64,000 nt of DNA from Variovorax sp. J2L1-78 (GCF_030317205.1 NZ_JASZYB010000001.1:1426001-1490000); one strand, 5' to 3'. Counted from the first letter of the stretch, positions 27,050 to 38,706 are shown. Notes: generated from the letters alone by a model not told the origin. Numbers and translations are program-made.

Positions 27050-27504
27050 TGGACGCCGAGGCCCGGCGTCCTGTCCACAAGGCCTGCGCCTGCCTGGTGG
27101 ACAGCCGCGGCCGCCTGCTGGTGTTCGACCACCCGGAGGACGGCGGCATGCAGTTGCCCAAGGGCACGGTGGAGCCCGGCGAGACGCCCGAAGACGCCGT
27201 GCGGCGCGAGTTGCTGGAGGAGTCGGGCATCGCCTATGAAGGCGCGCTGGAACCACTGGGCACGATGGAACGCGAGTGCGAGGCGGGCGTGGAAGGCAAC
27301 GTGCACCGACATGCCCAGCTGTGGCACCTCTACGTGATGCGGCTGGACGGCGTGCTGCCCGAGACCTTCGAGCATGTCGCCAGCGGCAGCCCGGAGGAGG
27401 ATGGGCTGGTATTCCGCTTCCGCTGGCTGGCGCCAGATGCGCCGTTGGACGGCTTCGCGGAGCCCTATCGCCGCGCCATCGCGATGGCGCGCGCAGCGCG
27501 CTGA
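27049..27504 (+). CDS. Nudix hydrolase
   Basis: A 151-residue hydrolase with an intact Nudix box: GTVEPGETPEDAVRRELLEE followed by SG (about residues 41-62). It carries the Gly, Glu and REXXEE residues that bind the metal ions. It cleaves a nucleoside diphosphate linked to another group; the substrate is not predictable. The start ATG at 27049 shares a base with the yqeY stop; a longer in-frame extension through yqeY is only a shadow. Confidence 0.88.
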   Translation: MDAEARRPVHKACACLVDSRGRLLVFDHPEDGGMQLPKGTVEPGETPEDAVRRELLEESGIAYEGALEPLGTMERECEAGVEGNVHRHAQLWHLYVMRLDGVLPETFEHVASGSPEEDGLVFRFRWLAPDAPLDGFAEPYRRAIAMARAAR

Positions 27505-27547
27505 TCAACTCAGTGGCAGGGCACCCGCGGATCTGGCTCCGACAGTC

Positions 27548-27611
27548 CGCCGGGTGCGCCCCCTTGAGGGGGGAGCGGCGACACGCAGTGCGCCGCTTCG
27601 GGGGTGGGCCT
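27548..27611. repeat. palindromic GC-rich intergenic repeat between convergent genes
   Basis: Multi-hairpin element: CCCC-CTTGA-GGGG, then AGCGGCG with CGCCGCT around a 10-base loop, flanked by GCGCCCCC and GGGGGTGGGC. It fills the gap between the Nudix gene (plus) and pmbA (minus) and reaches the pmbA stop. I recall very similar elements between genes in Comamonadaceae genomes, where they likely end transcription from both sides. Family membership is from memory. Confidence 0.6.
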
Positions 27612-28980
27612 AACTCCCGGCGATCTTCATCCGGTCGATGAGGATCGAGCCGGTGGTCTTGGCGCCGTAGTTGTAGGCATCGGCGCCCACCGCCTGGATG
27701 CCCATCAGCATGTCCTTGAGGTTGCCGGCGATGGTGATCTCCTGCACCGGAAACGCGATGCGGCCCTTCTCGACCCAGAAGCCGCTGGCGCCGCGCGAGT
27801 AGTCGCCGGTCACGTAGTTCACGCCCTGTCCCATCAGCTCGATCACGAACAGCCCGGTGCCCAGCTTGCGCAGCATCTCGTCGAGGTCGTCGCCGGGCTT
27901 CGTCAGACGCGAGCGCAGCGTCAGGTTATGCGAGCCGCCGGCGTTGCCGGTGGTCTTCATGCCCAGCTTGCGGGCCGAGTAGGTGCTGAGAAAATAGCCC
28001 TCGAGCCGACCGCCGTCGACGATCTTGCGCGGCCGGGTCGTCACGCCTTCGTCGTCGAAGGGCGCGCTGCCCTTGCCGCGCAGGAGGTGCGGGTCTTCGG
28101 CCACGTCGATGTGCTGGGGCAGCACCGGCTTGCCGAGCGAATCGAGCAGGAAGGTGCTCTTGCGGTAGAGCGCGCCGCCGCTGGTGGCCTGCACCAGGCC
28201 GCCCAGCAGGCCGGCGGCCAGCGGCGACTCGAACAGCACGGGGCACTGCGTCGTCTTGATCTTGCGCGACTTCAGGCGCGACAGCGCACGCTCCGCGGCA
28301 TAGCGGCCCACCGATGCGGGGCTGGCCAGTTCGTCGGCCGAGCGCATGGAGCTGTACCAGGCGTCGCGCTGCATGTCGTCGCCCTTGCCGGCGATCGGTG
28401 CGACTGAGATGGAATGCCGCGAGCTGGCATAGCCGCCGCGGAAGCCGTGCGTGTGGGCGCTGAAGAAGTGGCTCTGCTGGGCCGAGACGCCGGCGCCTTC
28501 GCTGTTGGTGATGCGCTTGTCGGTCGACAGGGCCGCAGCCTCGCATTCGAGCGCCAGCGTGGCGGCGCGCTCGCTGTCGATGTCCCAGGGGTGGAACAGG
28601 TCGAGATCGGGCTGCTCGCGCACGATGTCGGCCTCGTCGGGCAGTCCACCGACCGGGTCTTCGGCGGTGAAGCGTGCGATGTCGTAGGCAGCCTGCACCG
28701 TCTGGGCGATGGCGGCCTCGGAGAAATCGGAGGTGCTCGCGTTGCCGCGGCGGTTGCCGACGTACACCGTGATCCCCAGCGACTTGTCGCGGTTGCGCTC
28801 GACGTTCTCCAGTTCCCCCTTGCGCACCGACACGCTCAGGCCGCAGCCCTCGGAGGCCTCGGCCCCCGCGTCGGTGGCGCCCAGCTTCTTGGCATGCGCC
28901 AAGGCGGAGTCGACCAGGTTTTCGAAGAAAGAGCGGCTGTACGCAAAGCCGGACGCGGGGCGCGTGGAGGATGTCGTCAT
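27610..28980 (-). CDS. pmbA: metalloprotease-related protein TldE/PmbA
   Basis: A 456-residue cytoplasmic protein of the TldD/PmbA family, acting with TldD in peptide maturation (microcin B17) and CcdA turnover in E. coli. Conserved stretches include VSVRKGELENVERNRDKSLG near residues 50-70, a middle GGYASSRHSIS region, LLRGKGSAPFDDEG, and a C-terminal TGDYSRGASGFWVEKGRIAF. ATG 28980 gives MTTSSTRPASGF; the open frame extends further upstream without family resemblance. TldD itself is not in the window. Divergent from darP, a common arrangement in Betaproteobacteria. Confidence 0.93.
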   Translation of the reverse strand: MTTSSTRPASGFAYSRSFFENLVDSALAHAKKLGATDAGAEASEGCGLSVSVRKGELENVERNRDKSLGITVYVGNRRGNASTSDFSEAAIAQTVQAAYDIARFTAEDPVGGLPDEADIVREQPDLDLFHPWDIDSERAATLALECEAAALSTDKRITNSEGAGVSAQQSHFFSAHTHGFRGGYASSRHSISVAPIAGKGDDMQRDAWYSSMRSADELASPASVGRYAAERALSRLKSRKIKTTQCPVLFESPLAAGLLGGLVQATSGGALYRKSTFLLDSLGKPVLPQHIDVAEDPHLLRGKGSAPFDDEGVTTRPRKIVDGGRLEGYFLSTYSARKLGMKTTGNAGGSHNLTLRSRLTKPGDDLDEMLRKLGTGLFVIELMGQGVNYVTGDYSRGASGFWVEKGRIAFPVQEITIAGNLKDMLMGIQAVGADAYNYGAKTTGSILIDRMKIAGS

Positions 28981-29049
28981 GTGTTGGCTATGATACTTGG
29001 CCCCCTGTTCTCCTCTCTCGCGCGGTCCTTTGCGGCCCAGGATCTCCCG

Positions 29050-29706
29050 ATGTCCCGCAAACCCAAAAAAGGCTACTACGTCCGTGGCGAATTCGTTGCC
29101 GAAGGCAGCGAACTCGACCTGGAGCTCAAACGCGAGCTCAAGGGCACCGACGACGCCAGCAAGACCGACCTCAAGCGCGAAAGCGCCGAGCTGCAGAAGC
29201 TCGGTGAAGACCTGCTCGGTCTGCGCGCCGGCCTGTTCGACCAGCTGCCGCTCGGCGAGAAGCTGGTCGACGCGATCGTCGAGGCGCGCCGCATCACCAA
29301 TTTCGAAGGCAAGCGCCGCCAGATGCAGTTCATCGGCAAGCTGATGCGCGCGCTCGACCCCGAGGTGCTCGACGCCGTGCGCAGCGCGCTCGACGAACAG
29401 CACAGCGGACCCGCCGAGGAAACCGCCATGCTGCACGAGGCCGAGCGCTGGCGCGACCGGCTCATCGCCGACGACGACGCGCTCGGCGGCTGGATAGAAA
29501 CCCATCCCGACACCGACAGCCAGCAGCTGCGCGCCCTGGTGCGTCAGGCCCGCAAGGACATCAAGGCCGGCAAGCCCGGCGAAGCACCGCGCCAGGGCAA
29601 GTCCTACCGCGAGGTGTTCCAGCTGGTGCGCGCGCAACTGGCCGCCCACGCAGGCAGCGACCGTGCGGCCGAAGCCAGCGAGGAATCGCGGGAGCGCGAC
29701 GCGTGA
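29050..29706 (+). CDS. darP: dual-action ribosomal maturation protein DarP (YjgA, UPF0307)
   Basis: A 218-residue protein associated with late 50S ribosomal subunit maturation. The start MSRKPKKGYYVRGEFV, GEKLVDAIVEARRITNFEGK and RRQMQFIGKLMRALDPE match YjgA. The C-terminal half contains basic helices suited to rRNA contact. ATG 29050 was chosen by family start. The last codons overlap the GTG start of mog by 4 bp. Confidence 0.92.
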   Translation: MSRKPKKGYYVRGEFVAEGSELDLELKRELKGTDDASKTDLKRESAELQKLGEDLLGLRAGLFDQLPLGEKLVDAIVEARRITNFEGKRRQMQFIGKLMRALDPEVLDAVRSALDEQHSGPAEETAMLHEAERWRDRLIADDDALGGWIETHPDTDSQQLRALVRQARKDIKAGKPGEAPRQGKSYREVFQLVRAQLAAHAGSDRAAEASEESRERDA

Positions 29707-30299
29707 ACGACACGTTCGACCCCGTCCACATCGGCATCGTCTCGGTCAGCGACCGCGCCTCCACCGGCGTGTACGAAGACAAGGGCCTGCCCGCGCTGAA
29801 GGACTGGCTGACCCGCGCCCTGCGCAACCCGATCGACTTCGAGGCGCGGCTGATCCCCGACGAGCAGGCCGGCATCAGCGCCACGCTGATCGAGCTGGTC
29901 GACGCCGGCTGCGCGCTGGTGCTCACCACCGGCGGCACCGGCCCCGCCCTGCGCGACGTCACGCCCGAGGCGACGCTGGCCGTGGCGCACAAGGAAATGC
30001 CGGGCTTTGGCGAGCAGATGCGGCAGATCAGCCTGCGCTTCGTGCCGACGGCGATCCTGTCGCGCCAGGTCGCGGTGATTCGCGACCGCGCGCTGATCCT
30101 CAACCTGCCGGGCCAGCCCAAGGCCATCGCGGAGACGCTCGAAGGCCTGAAGAACGCCGACGGCTCGCAGGCCGTGCCGGGCATCTTCGCGGCCGTGCCC
30201 TACTGCATCGACCTGATCGGCGGGCCGTACCTCGAGACGGACGACGCCGTCTGCAAGGCCTTCCGGCCGAAGTCGGCGATCCGCCCGGCCCGCGCCTGA
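29703..30299 (+). CDS. mog: molybdopterin adenylyltransferase
   Basis: A 198-residue MogA-type enzyme that adenylates molybdopterin before molybdenum insertion. It shows IGIVSVSDRASTGVYEDKG, the substrate loop TTGGTGPALRDVTPEAT, and LNLPGQPKAIAETLEGL. It starts at GTG 29703, overlapping the darP stop by 4 bp. Its product is needed for the nitrate reductase encoded upstream, as well as for other molybdoenzymes. Confidence 0.94.
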   Translation: MNDTFDPVHIGIVSVSDRASTGVYEDKGLPALKDWLTRALRNPIDFEARLIPDEQAGISATLIELVDAGCALVLTTGGTGPALRDVTPEATLAVAHKEMPGFGEQMRQISLRFVPTAILSRQVAVIRDRALILNLPGQPKAIAETLEGLKNADGSQAVPGIFAAVPYCIDLIGGPYLETDDAVCKAFRPKSAIRPARA

Positions 30300-30444
30300 A
30301 ACACACCGGAAACGCGCGCTCTTAACACGGCGCGCTCCCCGTGGAAATCCCGACGCTGCACTGCAGCAGAGTGCGGCATAGTCGCGGCCTGCCTGCGCGC
30401 CGGCATGTCCCGCGCGCAGTCTTTTTCAAAACAGGAGACACCGC

Positions 30445-31416
30445 ATGAAGTTGAACCGACTGGCCGCTGGCCTGGTTCTGGGAATGGGCCTGGCCTGCGC
30501 CGCGTTCGCGCAGACCACCATGAAGATCAGCATCTCGACCGCGCAGAACTCGCACCAGGGCGTCGCCATCGACACCTTCGCCAAGGAAGTCGCGACCCGC
30601 ACCGGCGGCCGCTACAAGGTCGAGACCTTCTACAACGGCGCACTCGGCGGCGAACGCGAATCCATCGAGGCGGTTCAGCTCGGCACGCAGGAGCTGGCCT
30701 TCTCGTCGACCGGCCCCGTCCCCAACTTCGTGCCCGAGACGAAGATCCTCGATGTGCCCTTCCTGTTCCGCGACAAGGCGCACGCCCGCGCGGTGCTCGA
30801 CGGCCCGATCGGCCAGGACCTGCTGGCCAAGTTCGACGCCAAGGGTTTCAAGGCACTGGCCTGGGGCGAGAACGGCTTCCGCCACATGACCAACAGCAAG
30901 CGCGACGTGAAGGCGCCCGAGGACCTCAAGGGCCTGAAGATGCGCACCATGGAGAACCCGGTGCACATCGCGGCGTACAAGGGCCTGGGCATCATCACGA
31001 CGCCGATGGCCTTCCCGGAGGTCTTCACCGCCTTGCAACAGGGCACGGTCGACGGCCAGGAGAACCCGCTGCCGGTGATCATGTCGGCCAAGTTCTCGCA
31101 GGTGCAGAAGCACCTGTCGCTGACGGGCCACGTGTACTCGCCCTGCATCTTCGTCATGAACAAGGCGTCGTTCGACAAGCTCAGCGCCGCCGACAAGACC
31201 GCGTTCCTCGAGGCCGCGAAGGTGGCCGTGAAGGCCAACCGCGACCGCGTCGACCAGGACGATGCCAACGGCGTGAAGGAACTGCGCGCCCAGGGCATGA
31301 CCGTGATCGAGAACGTCGACAAGGCGAAGTTCGTCGCCATGCTGGCGCCCGTCAACGCCGACTTCGAGAAGCAGTTCGGCAAGGCCAACCTCGACAAGAT
31401 CCGCGATGTGAAGTGA
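30445..31416 (+). CDS. TRAP transporter substrate-binding protein (DctP family)
   Basis: A 323-residue periplasmic solute receptor: signal peptide MKLNRLAAGLVLGMGLACAA with cleavage after AFA (about 23), then a DctP fold. GLKMRTMENPVHIAAYKGLG contains the conserved ligand-carboxylate Arg region, and FPEVFTALQQGTVDGQENPL is a family hallmark. AGGAG lies upstream of the start. Ligand probably an organic acid anion; not predictable further. An intrinsic terminator separates it from the permease genes, favouring excess binding protein. Confidence 0.92.
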   Translation: MKLNRLAAGLVLGMGLACAAFAQTTMKISISTAQNSHQGVAIDTFAKEVATRTGGRYKVETFYNGALGGERESIEAVQLGTQELAFSSTGPVPNFVPETKILDVPFLFRDKAHARAVLDGPIGQDLLAKFDAKGFKALAWGENGFRHMTNSKRDVKAPEDLKGLKMRTMENPVHIAAYKGLGIITTPMAFPEVFTALQQGTVDGQENPLPVIMSAKFSQVQKHLSLTGHVYSPCIFVMNKASFDKLSAADKTAFLEAAKVAVKANRDRVDQDDANGVKELRAQGMTVIENVDKAKFVAMLAPVNADFEKQFGKANLDKIRDVK

Positions 31417-31453
31417 TGCCCGGGCCGCCGTCCCGCACGGGATGGCACCGGGG

Positions 31454-31482
31454 CCCGCCGCAGCTTTCGGCGGGCTTTTTTG
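31454..31482 (+). terminator. intercistronic terminator after TRAP binding-protein gene
   Basis: CCCGCCG (31454-31460), loop CAGCTTT, CGGCGGG (31468-31474), then CTTTTTTG. It lies 37 bp after the dctP-type stop and 21 bp before the small permease start, so it probably sets a higher level of binding protein than of permease. Confidence 0.8.
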
Positions 31483-31502
31483 TTTTTGAGAACGGCGTAG
31501 AG

Positions 31503-31997
31503 ATGAAAGATAAATTCCTTGGCCTGGAGCGCTGGACGACCGGCGCGTCCATGGTGCTCGCCTGCGCGATGCTGGTCATCGCCTCCTCGCTCGGCGTGTT
31601 CCAGATCGTCACCCGTTTCGTGCTCGAGCGGCCTGCCGAGTGGAGCGAGATCCTCATCCGGGTCAGCCTGATCTGGATGGTCTTCCTGGGCATCCCGATG
31701 GCATTCCGCCAGGGCGCCATGGTGAGCGTCGACGTGCTCTACCGCTGGAGCCCGCCGCGCTTTCGCCGCGTGCTGGACGCGGTGGTGAGCCTCGCCGCAC
31801 TCACGCTGATGTTGATCATCCTCTGGTACGGCTGGGACTACGCGATGCGCGGCCGCGTGCAGTCGATGGCGGGCTTGGAGAGCCTGTCGATGGTCTGGGC
31901 CTACCTCGCGCTGCCCGTCGGCGCCGTCTTTTCCCTGTTCGGCATCGCCGGCAATTTTCTCGATCCGAAGCGGCTCGAACTGGAGACCGCGCAATGA
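31503..31997 (+). CDS. TRAP transporter small permease (DctQ family)
   Basis: A 164-residue inner-membrane protein with four helices (about residues 14-36, 48-66, 88-108 and 128-148) and the DctQ pattern EWSEILIRVSLIWMVFLGIP. It couples the binding protein to the large permease. Four-base overlap (ATGA) with the dctM-type gene. Start ATG 31503 is preceded by a weak ribosome site (GAG). Confidence 0.92.
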   Translation: MKDKFLGLERWTTGASMVLACAMLVIASSLGVFQIVTRFVLERPAEWSEILIRVSLIWMVFLGIPMAFRQGAMVSVDVLYRWSPPRFRRVLDAVVSLAALTLMLIILWYGWDYAMRGRVQSMAGLESLSMVWAYLALPVGAVFSLFGIAGNFLDPKRLELETAQ

Positions 31998-33271
31998 CGC
32001 CCATGATGGTTGGCACGATGGTGCTGTGCTTCGCACTGTCGGTCTCTGTCGCCGTCTCGATCGGCCTCGCCTCGATCGTGGGCATGCAGGTCAACGGCGC
32101 CAACATGCTGATCTCCGCCAAGGAGATCTTCAACTCGATCAACAAGTTTCCGCTAGCGGCGATCCCCTTCTTCATCCTGGCCGGCAACCTCATGGAAACC
32201 GGCGGCATCTCGCGCCGCCTGGTGGAGTTCGCCAAGAGCATCGTGGGCGGCGTGCAGGGCGGCCTGCCGATGACCTGCGTGCTCACCTGCATGATCTTCG
32301 CGGCGGTGTCGGGCTCGTCGGTGGCCACCACCTTCGCCATCGGCGCCATCCTGATCCCCGCGCTCATCAAGCACGGCTACCCCACCTCGTACGCCGCCGC
32401 GCTGCAGGCCACCAGCGCCGAGCTGGGCGTGATCATCCCGCCATCGATCCCGATGATCCTGTACGGCGTGAGCGCCGAGGTGTCGATCGGCGAACTGTTC
32501 ATCGCCGGCTTCGGCCCGGGCATCCTGATCAGCCTGGCGCTGATGCTCTTCGTGTGGGTCTACTGCAAGTTCAAGGGCTGGGGCAAGAACGACGGCGAGG
32601 GCCGCATGCCCTTCGGCCGCGCCCTGTGGCAGGCCGGCTGGGCACTGCTGATGCCGGTGATCATCCTCGGCGGCATCTACGGCGGCGTCTTCACGCCCAC
32701 CGAGGCATCGGCCGTGGCCGTGTTCTACGCGCTGGTCGTCGGCATGGTGATCTACCGCGAGATCAAGGTCACCGACCTGTTCGTGATCCTGCGCAAGTCG
32801 GTGCTGTCGTCGGCGGTGATCATGTTCATCATCGCCAACGCCGGGCTGTTCGCCTTCCTGATCACGCGCGCGGGCGTGCCCGACGCCATCGGCCGCTGGC
32901 TCGAGCAGGTGCTGCAGTCGCCCGCCATGTTCCTGCTGGGCGTGAACGCGGCGCTGTTCGTCATCGGCATGTTCATCGAAACCAGTGCGGCCATCATCGT
33001 GCTCGCGCCCATCCTGGCGCCGGTGGCGATGCACTTCGGCATCGACCCGGTGCACTTCGGGCTGATCATGGTGGTCAACCTGGCGCTCGGCATGATCACG
33101 CCGCCCTTCGGCGTGAACCTGTTCGCGGCCTGCACCGTGGCGCGAATATCCCTGGACCGCATCGTGAAGGACCTGATCCCCTTCGTGGGGGTGGTGCTCG
33201 GCTGCCTGATGCTGATCACCTACTTCCCGGCGATCTCCCTCACGCTGCGCGACCTGGTCTACGCGAAATAG
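31994..33271 (+). CDS. TRAP transporter large permease (DctM family)
   Basis: A 425-residue ion-coupled permease with about 12 helices. Family signatures seen are PFFILAGNLMETGGISRRLV, SGSSVATTFAIGAILIP, ELGVIIPPSIPMILYG and NLALGMITPPFGVNLF. Uses a sodium or proton gradient to import the solute delivered by the DctP-type protein. A long perfect stem-loop follows six bases after its stop. Confidence 0.94.
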   Translation: MTPMMVGTMVLCFALSVSVAVSIGLASIVGMQVNGANMLISAKEIFNSINKFPLAAIPFFILAGNLMETGGISRRLVEFAKSIVGGVQGGLPMTCVLTCMIFAAVSGSSVATTFAIGAILIPALIKHGYPTSYAAALQATSAELGVIIPPSIPMILYGVSAEVSIGELFIAGFGPGILISLALMLFVWVYCKFKGWGKNDGEGRMPFGRALWQAGWALLMPVIILGGIYGGVFTPTEASAVAVFYALVVGMVIYREIKVTDLFVILRKSVLSSAVIMFIIANAGLFAFLITRAGVPDAIGRWLEQVLQSPAMFLLGVNAALFVIGMFIETSAAIIVLAPILAPVAMHFGIDPVHFGLIMVVNLALGMITPPFGVNLFAACTVARISLDRIVKDLIPFVGVVLGCLMLITYFPAISLTLRDLVYAK

Positions 33272-33276
33272 TGCAC

Positions 33277-33312
33277 GGGCGTGACAGTGGCCTTCATGCC
33301 GCTGTCACGCCC
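33277..33312. terminator. long stem-loop after TRAP operon
   Basis: GGGCGTGACAG (33277-33287) pairs perfectly with CTGTCACGCCC (33302-33312). A T-G pair and inner GGC/GCC extend the stem to 15 bp around the loop CTTCAT. No T-run follows on either strand, so it may act as an mRNA 3' stabiliser or a factor-dependent end more than a classic terminator. Confidence 0.5.
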
Positions 33313-33353
33313 AGCCCCGATGCTGGCGAGTCCTATCCTCCGCCCGGCATCCG

Positions 33354-33893
33354 ATGTTCTTCAGCAAGACCGACAAGGCCCGCGACGAATTGCGCCCCGG
33401 CCGCCGCACGCTGACGCAGCGCGAGCGCGCCGTGCTGCTGATGGCCGACGGCCAGCGCTCGGTGACCGACTTCGTGCCGCTCTTCACCGACCGGGACGAG
33501 GCGCTGCGCGTGGCGCGCCACCTGTTGCACGAGGGGTATCTGCACGCGCCGGACGAGCGGCTCGACGCACCAGCCGTCGTCGTCGCGGAGGTGCCCGAGC
33601 CGTCGGCGCCCGCTGTGCCCGCCACCGCATCGGCCGACCCTTTCGACGGCAAGCCGTCGCTGGCCACCACGCGCATGTTCCTGTTCGACCTGTGCGAGCG
33701 CATGTTCGCGCGGCGCGACCCCGCGATGGCGCAGGTCCTGCGAGACACGCTGCGCGAGGCGCGCGACCGCCCCTCCATGCTGGCCGTCGCCGACACGATG
33801 CTCGCGGAGATCCGCCAGGCCGCTGGCGACGAGCGCGCCGACGCCATCCGTGATCGCATTGCCAGGTTGTTGCCAGCCGAAACGGTGCACTGA
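33354..33893 (+). CDS. hypothetical protein
   Basis: A 179-residue soluble protein I do not recognise. The N-terminal third (MFFSKTDKARDELRPGRRTL to HLLHEGYLHAPD) reads like a winged-helix-type fold, with the LLMADGQRSVTDFVPLF stretch. A Pro/Ala/Val-rich linker (about 72-98) follows, then a helical C-terminal part rich in Arg and Ala. It lies alone between the TRAP operon and the glycine riboswitch. Confidence 0.7.
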   Translation: MFFSKTDKARDELRPGRRTLTQRERAVLLMADGQRSVTDFVPLFTDRDEALRVARHLLHEGYLHAPDERLDAPAVVVAEVPEPSAPAVPATASADPFDGKPSLATTRMFLFDLCERMFARRDPAMAQVLRDTLREARDRPSMLAVADTMLAEIRQAAGDERADAIRDRIARLLPAETVH

Positions 33894-33921
33894 GCCCGCG
33901 CCGATCCACTACACTCACCCG

Positions 33922-34128
33922 GTCAGGAGAGTGCCCGCAACGGGCCGCCGAAGGCGCAGGATCCATCCGAACGCTCAGGTACCAAGGACTGACGAGGCGC
34001 CCGTTCACCCGGGCGTTTCCTTGCTGGAGAGAGGTCGGTAGTCCATCGCGACACGCCGGCCCACCGAAGGAGCAAACCCTAAGCCTTTGACGAGGCGGGG
34101 CGAATCTCTCAGGTAGAGCGGACAGCAG
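33922..34128 (+). promoter_or_regulatory. tandem glycine riboswitch
   Basis: Two glycine aptamers. Aptamer 1 (33922-33992): P1 GTCAG/CTGAC, GGAGAG, CCGCCGAAGGCGC, ACGCTCAGGTACCAAGGAC. Aptamer 2 (34022-34128): TGCTG/CAGCA, GGAGAG, CACCGAAGGAGCAAACC, ATCTCTCAGGTAGAGCGGAC. These match the conserved glycine-binding cores. The 29-base linker holds its own hairpin CGCCCG-TTCACC-CGGGCG followed by TTTCCTT. After aptamer 2, CAGGGG (34126-34131) can pair with CCCTTG (34165-34170) before TTTTGGAGAG, a possible expression platform near the gcvT ribosome site. Controls gcvTHP. Confidence 0.92.
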
Positions 34129-34185
34129 GGGTGGCCCATGACTTGCGTCGTGGATTCCGTCTGCCCCTTGTTTTGGAGAGCGCCC

Positions 34186-35367
34186 ATGGCTGCTTCCGAC
34201 GATTCGCTTCCGCTCCAGAAGACCCCGCTGCACGCCCTGCACGTCGAACTCGGCGCCCGCATGGTGCCCTTCGCCGGCTACTCGATGCCCGTGCAGTACC
34301 CCGCCGGCCTGATGGCCGAGCACAAGCACACCCGCACGGCCGCCGGCCTGTTCGACATCTCGCACATGGGCCAGCTGCGCCTGGTCGGCCCCGACGCCGC
34401 CGCGGCCTTCGAGACGCTGATGCCGGTCGACGTGGTCGACCTGGCGCCCGGCAAGCAGCGCTACGGCCTGCTGCTGAACGATGCCGGCGGCATCCTCGAC
34501 GACCTGATGTTCTTCAACGAAGGCCACGACTCGCTCTTCGTCATCGTCAACGGCGCCTGCAAGGTGGCCGACCTGGCGCACATCCAGGCTCGCATCGGCG
34601 CGCGCTGCGACGTGCAGCCGATGCCCGACCACGCGCTGCTCGCGCTGCAGGGCCCGCAGGCCGCCGCCACGCTGGCGCGGCTGTCGCCTGGCGTCGAGCG
34701 CTTCGTCTTCATGACGGGCGGCGCGGTGCAGATCGGCGACAAGGACGTGAAGATCCCGGCCTTCGTCACCCGCAGCGGCTACACCGGCGAAGACGGCTTC
34801 GAGATCTCGGTGAAGGCCGACGACGCCGAGGCGCTGGCCCGCCTGCTGCTGGCGCAGCCCGAGGTGCAGCCGATCGGCCTGGGCGCGCGCAACTCGCTGC
34901 GGCTGGAAGCGGGCCTGTGCCTCTACGGCCACGACATCGACGAGACGACCACGCCGGTCGAGGCCTCGCTCAACTGGGCGATCCAGAAGGTGCGCCGCAC
35001 CGGTGGCGCGCGGGCCGGCGGTTTTCCCGGTGCCGACAAGGTGCTGGCCCAGCTGGCGGCCGCAGCGTCGGGCGCGGCGGGCATCGCCGACCACGACACG
35101 CTCAAGCGCCGCCGCGTCGGCCTGGTCGCGCTGGAACGCATCCCGGTGCGCGACGGCACGCCGCTCGAGTCCTTCGAGGGTGCCGCCATCGGCCAGGTGA
35201 CCAGCGGCCTGCTCGGGCCGACGGCCGACCGGCCGATCGCCATGGGCTATGTCGCCACCGCGTATGCGGAGCCGGGCACCCGCATCCAGGCCATCGTGCG
35301 TGGCAAGCCAGTGCCGATGGAGGTCACCACCCTGCCCTTCGTGCCGACCCGATACTACCGAGGCTGA
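34186..35367 (+). CDS. gcvT: glycine cleavage system T protein (aminomethyltransferase)
   Basis: A 393-residue tetrahydrofolate-dependent aminomethyltransferase that releases ammonia from the H-protein-bound aminomethyl group. Shows LHVELGARMVPFAGYSMPVQ, HTRTAAGLFDISHMGQ (catalytic Asp region), SGYTGEDGFEIS and NSLRLEAGLCLYGHDI. ATG 34186 has GGAGAG seven bases upstream; an ATG at 34138 would lie in the riboswitch platform. First gene of gcvTHP. Confidence 0.96.
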   Translation: MAASDDSLPLQKTPLHALHVELGARMVPFAGYSMPVQYPAGLMAEHKHTRTAAGLFDISHMGQLRLVGPDAAAAFETLMPVDVVDLAPGKQRYGLLLNDAGGILDDLMFFNEGHDSLFVIVNGACKVADLAHIQARIGARCDVQPMPDHALLALQGPQAAATLARLSPGVERFVFMTGGAVQIGDKDVKIPAFVTRSGYTGEDGFEISVKADDAEALARLLLAQPEVQPIGLGARNSLRLEAGLCLYGHDIDETTTPVEASLNWAIQKVRRTGGARAGGFPGADKVLAQLAAAASGAAGIADHDTLKRRRVGLVALERIPVRDGTPLESFEGAAIGQVTSGLLGPTADRPIAMGYVATAYAEPGTRIQAIVRGKPVPMEVTTLPFVPTRYYRG

Positions 35368-35397
35368 TTTCTTTTTCATCCCTTTTCAGGAGCCCCC

Positions 35398-35769
35398 ATG
35401 AGCACCAAATTCACCAAGGACCACGAGTGGGTCCAGGCCACCGGCAGCGACGCGATCGTCGGCATCACCGTGCATGCGCAGGACGCGCTGGGCGACGTCG
35501 TGTTCGTCGATCTGCCGGACGTCGGCAAGACCTTCGCGCAGGGCGAAGTCGCCGGCGTCGTCGAGTCGGTCAAGGCCGCGGCCGACGTGTTCATGCCCGT
35601 CTCGGGCGAAATCACCGAAGTCAACGAAGCCCTGCGCGCCGACCCCTCGCTCGCCAACAGCGACCCATTGGCCGCCGGCTGGTTCTTCAAGGTCAAGCTG
35701 AGCGACCCGCTGCAGCTCGACACCCTGCTCGACGCGGCCGACTACGACAAGTTCGCCGCCGAAAGCTGA
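35398..35769 (+). CDS. gcvH: glycine cleavage system H protein
   Basis: A 123-residue lipoyl carrier that shuttles the aminomethyl group between P and T proteins. The lipoylation lysine is Lys59 in GVVESVKAAADVFMP. HEWV near residue 9 and YDKF near the C-terminus are typical. CAGGAG lies upstream of the start. 30 bp after gcvT. Confidence 0.96.
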   Translation: MSTKFTKDHEWVQATGSDAIVGITVHAQDALGDVVFVDLPDVGKTFAQGEVAGVVESVKAAADVFMPVSGEITEVNEALRADPSLANSDPLAAGWFFKVKLSDPLQLDTLLDAADYDKFAAES

Positions 35770-35805
35770 TCCGCCTTTCTTCCTCGCCCCCATCGCTTCA
35801 TTCCC

Positions 35806-38706
<2,901 letters not shown>

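Noticed and set aside
30311..30337. GCGCGC...GCGCGC stem after mog as terminator
   Set aside because: No T-run on the plus strand and a weak, ambiguous stem; not strong enough to call.
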